Shown here: piece after piece, positions 7,578 through 8,687 of the stretch | Position numbering within the stretch: position 1 is the first letter of the stretch | How the letters are laid out: every line of letters begins with the position of its first letter | Assembly (NCBI GenBank): GCA_021819725.1 | Contig: JAKAQR010000080.1 | Span: forward strand, 1 to 8,687 | DNA length: 8,687 nucleotides | Direction: 5' to 3' | DNA from: Actinomycetes bacterium | Lineage (GTDB): Bacteria; Actinomycetota; Acidimicrobiia; Acidimicrobiales; Acidimicrobiaceae | Made by a program: the position numbers and the translations under genes | Notes under the pieces: model-generated | The model's database searches: none | Told to the model about the DNA's origin: nothing | Seen by the model: the letters and a program-made list of their open reading frames with translations, nothing else

Positions 7578-7600
7578 CGACGTGGTGCCGGACCACGTCG
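7578..7600. terminator. Perfect 9-bp hairpin after pnkp, possible terminator without a U-tract
   Basis: CGACGTGGT (7578-7586), a five-base GCCGG loop (7587-7591) and the exact complement ACCACGTCG (7592-7600) form a stable GC-rich stem 36 bases after the pnkp stop. No T-run follows on either strand, so it is not a canonical intrinsic terminator. Because it lies between two convergent genes, it could act on both transcripts as a U-less terminator or an mRNA 3'-end stabiliser, or belong to the IS end. Confidence 0.4.
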
Positions 7601-7668
7601 GAATGTCTCTACAAAAAATGTACGAGCTACTCATGAGTTTAGTAGTCAAAACGTTAACTCCCGTCCGC

Positions 7669-8687
7669 CTAAGGACCCTCTTTCATCTCCTCTTCACTTG
7701 GTCGGTTGATCCAGACCTTGTTGTTGAGGGTGGGCGGGGTTGGGATCTTTCTCACAAAGCGCTCGGGGTGGGTTTCATAGGCGTTGCGCAACACCTCGGC
7801 TCTTCGTTCGGTGATGACCTCTGCGTAGCCTTCGTGAACGTCAGCGGGCGTCATGAGCCCAAGGCCTGAGTGGTGATGCTCGTACTGGTACCAGGTGAAG
7901 AAGCGTTCAAAGAAACTCCTCGCCTCCTCGAGGCTGCCAAAGCGCTCAGGGAAGTCTCCCCGGTACTTAAGGGTCTTGAACTGGGCCTCGGAGAAGGGAT
8001 TGTCATTGGAGGTATGGGGACGAGAGTGGCTCTTTTGTACCCCAAGGTTGGCGAGGAACTCTGCGACGCTGTGAGAGGCCATGGAGGCTCCGTTATCAGC
8101 ATGGATCGTTAACTGGTTGGGATCGACTCCCTCTCTTGTGATCGCCTCACCCATGAGCTCTTTTGCCAGATCGCTACTCTCATGATCCTCTATTCTCCAA
8201 CCAACGATCGATCTCGAGTAGATGTCTAAGATCACATAGAGCTGGTAGTAGTTCCCCTTGGTGGGACCTTTGAGCTTGGAAATGTCCCAGCTCCACACCT
8301 GCCCTGGTCCCGTGGCTAAGAGCTCTGGCTTGACCCTGGCGGGATGGGTTGCTTGGCGTCTCCTCTCTCGTGTTTCACCAGCCTCTGCCAGGATCCGGTA
8401 GATGCTCGCCACCGAGGCCAGATAGATCCCCTCATCGAGGAGGGTGGCATAGATCTCACGAACCGATACATCACAGAAGCGCTCCGAATGACAGACCGCG
8501 AGGATGTGTTCTCGCTCGGCATCGCTTAATCTTCTGGGACTCGGCTTTCTCGGCTTTGGCTCCCTGACCGGGGGATCGACCAGGTAGTAATAGCTTGAAC
8601 GCGCGATCCCAAGACACTCACAGGCAGCGACGAGACCGATGATCTCGGTCAGTTCTCCTACCCCCTCGACGATGGCTGCGTTCGCTC
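7669..8687 (-). CDS. IS3-family transposase OrfB (DDE integrase core), 5' end cut by window edge
   Basis: An uninterrupted minus-strand frame enters from the right edge and ends at TAG 7671-7669, giving 338 visible residues. A GTG at 8412 is internal, not the start: the frame stays open upstream and reads family-typical sequence. The N-terminal visible part has LGIARSSYYY, the usual OrfB start region, then an HTH_21-like stretch (SVREIYATLLDEGIYLASVA). The rve integrase core follows with all three catalytic acids: D in WSWDIS (8286-8284), D in HADNG (8097-8095) and E in FSEAQFK (7989-7987). Exactly 35 residues separate the second Asp from the Glu, the DD(35)E hallmark of IS3. The protein cuts and joins element ends. 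OrfA and the element's left end lie outside the window. No frameshift is visible, so this copy may be active. Confidence 0.92.
   Translation of the reverse strand, partial: ANAAIVEGVGELTEIIGLVAACECLGIARSSYYYLVDPPVREPKPRKPSPRRLSDAEREHILAVCHSERFCDVSVREIYATLLDEGIYLASVASIYRILAEAGETRERRRQATHPARVKPELLATGPGQVWSWDISKLKGPTKGNYYQLYVILDIYSRSIVGWRIEDHESSDLAKELMGEAITREGVDPNQLTIHADNGASMASHSVAEFLANLGVQKSHSRPHTSNDNPFSEAQFKTLKYRGDFPERFGSLEEARSFFERFFTWYQYEHHHSGLGLMTPADVHEGYAEVITERRAEVLRNAYETHPERFVRKIPTPPTLNNKVWINRPSEEEMKEGP
7669..8687 (-). mobile_element. IS3-family insertion sequence, partial (minimum extent)
   Basis: The transposase above marks an IS3-family element that continues past the right edge. Its inner end should lie between the OrfB stop and the pnkp stop (7542-7668). 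IS3 ends begin TG, and candidates occur at 7604 (TGTCTCTAC) and 7634 (TGAGTTTAG, inside the palindrome ACTCATGAGT at 7629-7638). Without the other terminus or the target duplication, neither can be chosen. The element is inserted convergently and does not interrupt pnkp. Confidence 0.75.

Noticed and set aside
7604..7612. TGTCTCTAC as the IS terminal repeat, compared with ATGTCTACC near position 138
   Set aside because: The two resemble each other in the same orientation, whereas two ends of one IS type in these positions should be inverted; the match is also short.
8316..8522. 68-codon minus-strand open frame overlapping the transposase in another frame
   Set aside because: It is a shadow of the OrfB frame, which is continuous through this stretch and carries the conserved residues; no frameshift is needed.
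1..8687. CRISPR array, rRNA genes, origin or phage structural genes
   Set aside because: No regularly spaced repeats, rRNA-like segments, iterons or phage-type genes were seen on either strand.

Overview
The window holds a complete bacterial RNA-repair operon (hen1-pnkp), a divergently transcribed MMPL-family membrane transporter gene, and transposase coding sequence running off one edge and probably both. Base composition is moderate to moderately high GC. The MMPL protein, with two RND-type halves and a WWIP tail, resembles actinobacterial members, so I lean towards an Actinomycetota-like organism (possibly a moderate-GC lineage such as Acidimicrobiia). This is weak inference: no rRNA or other phylogenetic marker is present, and Hen1/Pnkp cassettes are scattered across many phyla, partly by horizontal transfer.

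Layout: 1-58 (minus) is probably the first 19 codons of a transposase OrfA-like protein running off the left edge. 59-495 has no convincing gene. 496-2739 (minus) is a full-length 747-residue MMPL transporter. 2740-3609 is an unusually long divergent intergenic stretch of about 870 bases with no believable gene but several short palindromes. 3610-5004 (plus) is Hen1, the RNA 3'-terminal ribose 2'-O-methyltransferase. 5001-7541 (plus) is Pnkp, the trifunctional kinase-phosphatase-ligase. The two overlap in an ATGA, which implies translational coupling. 7542-7668 is a short convergent gap holding a perfect 9-bp hairpin. 7669-8687 (minus) is an IS3-family OrfB transposase with an intact DD(35)E triad, open to the right edge.

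How the genes work together: in characterised homologues (notably Clostridium thermocellum) Pnkp heals and seals RNA cut by ribotoxins such as anticodon nucleases. It phosphorylates the 5'-OH, removes the 2',3'-cyclic phosphate and ligates the ends. Hen1 activates the ligase and 2'-O-methylates the 3' end before sealing, so the repaired RNA resists re-cleavage at the same site. Every catalytic residue I checked in both proteins is present and aligns with a small constant offset to the characterised enzymes, so the system looks functional. MMPL shows no functional link to RNA repair. Recognisable transposase genes on both sides, in the same orientation, suggest the segment sits in a mobile or rearranged part of the genome, but I could not identify matching IS ends.
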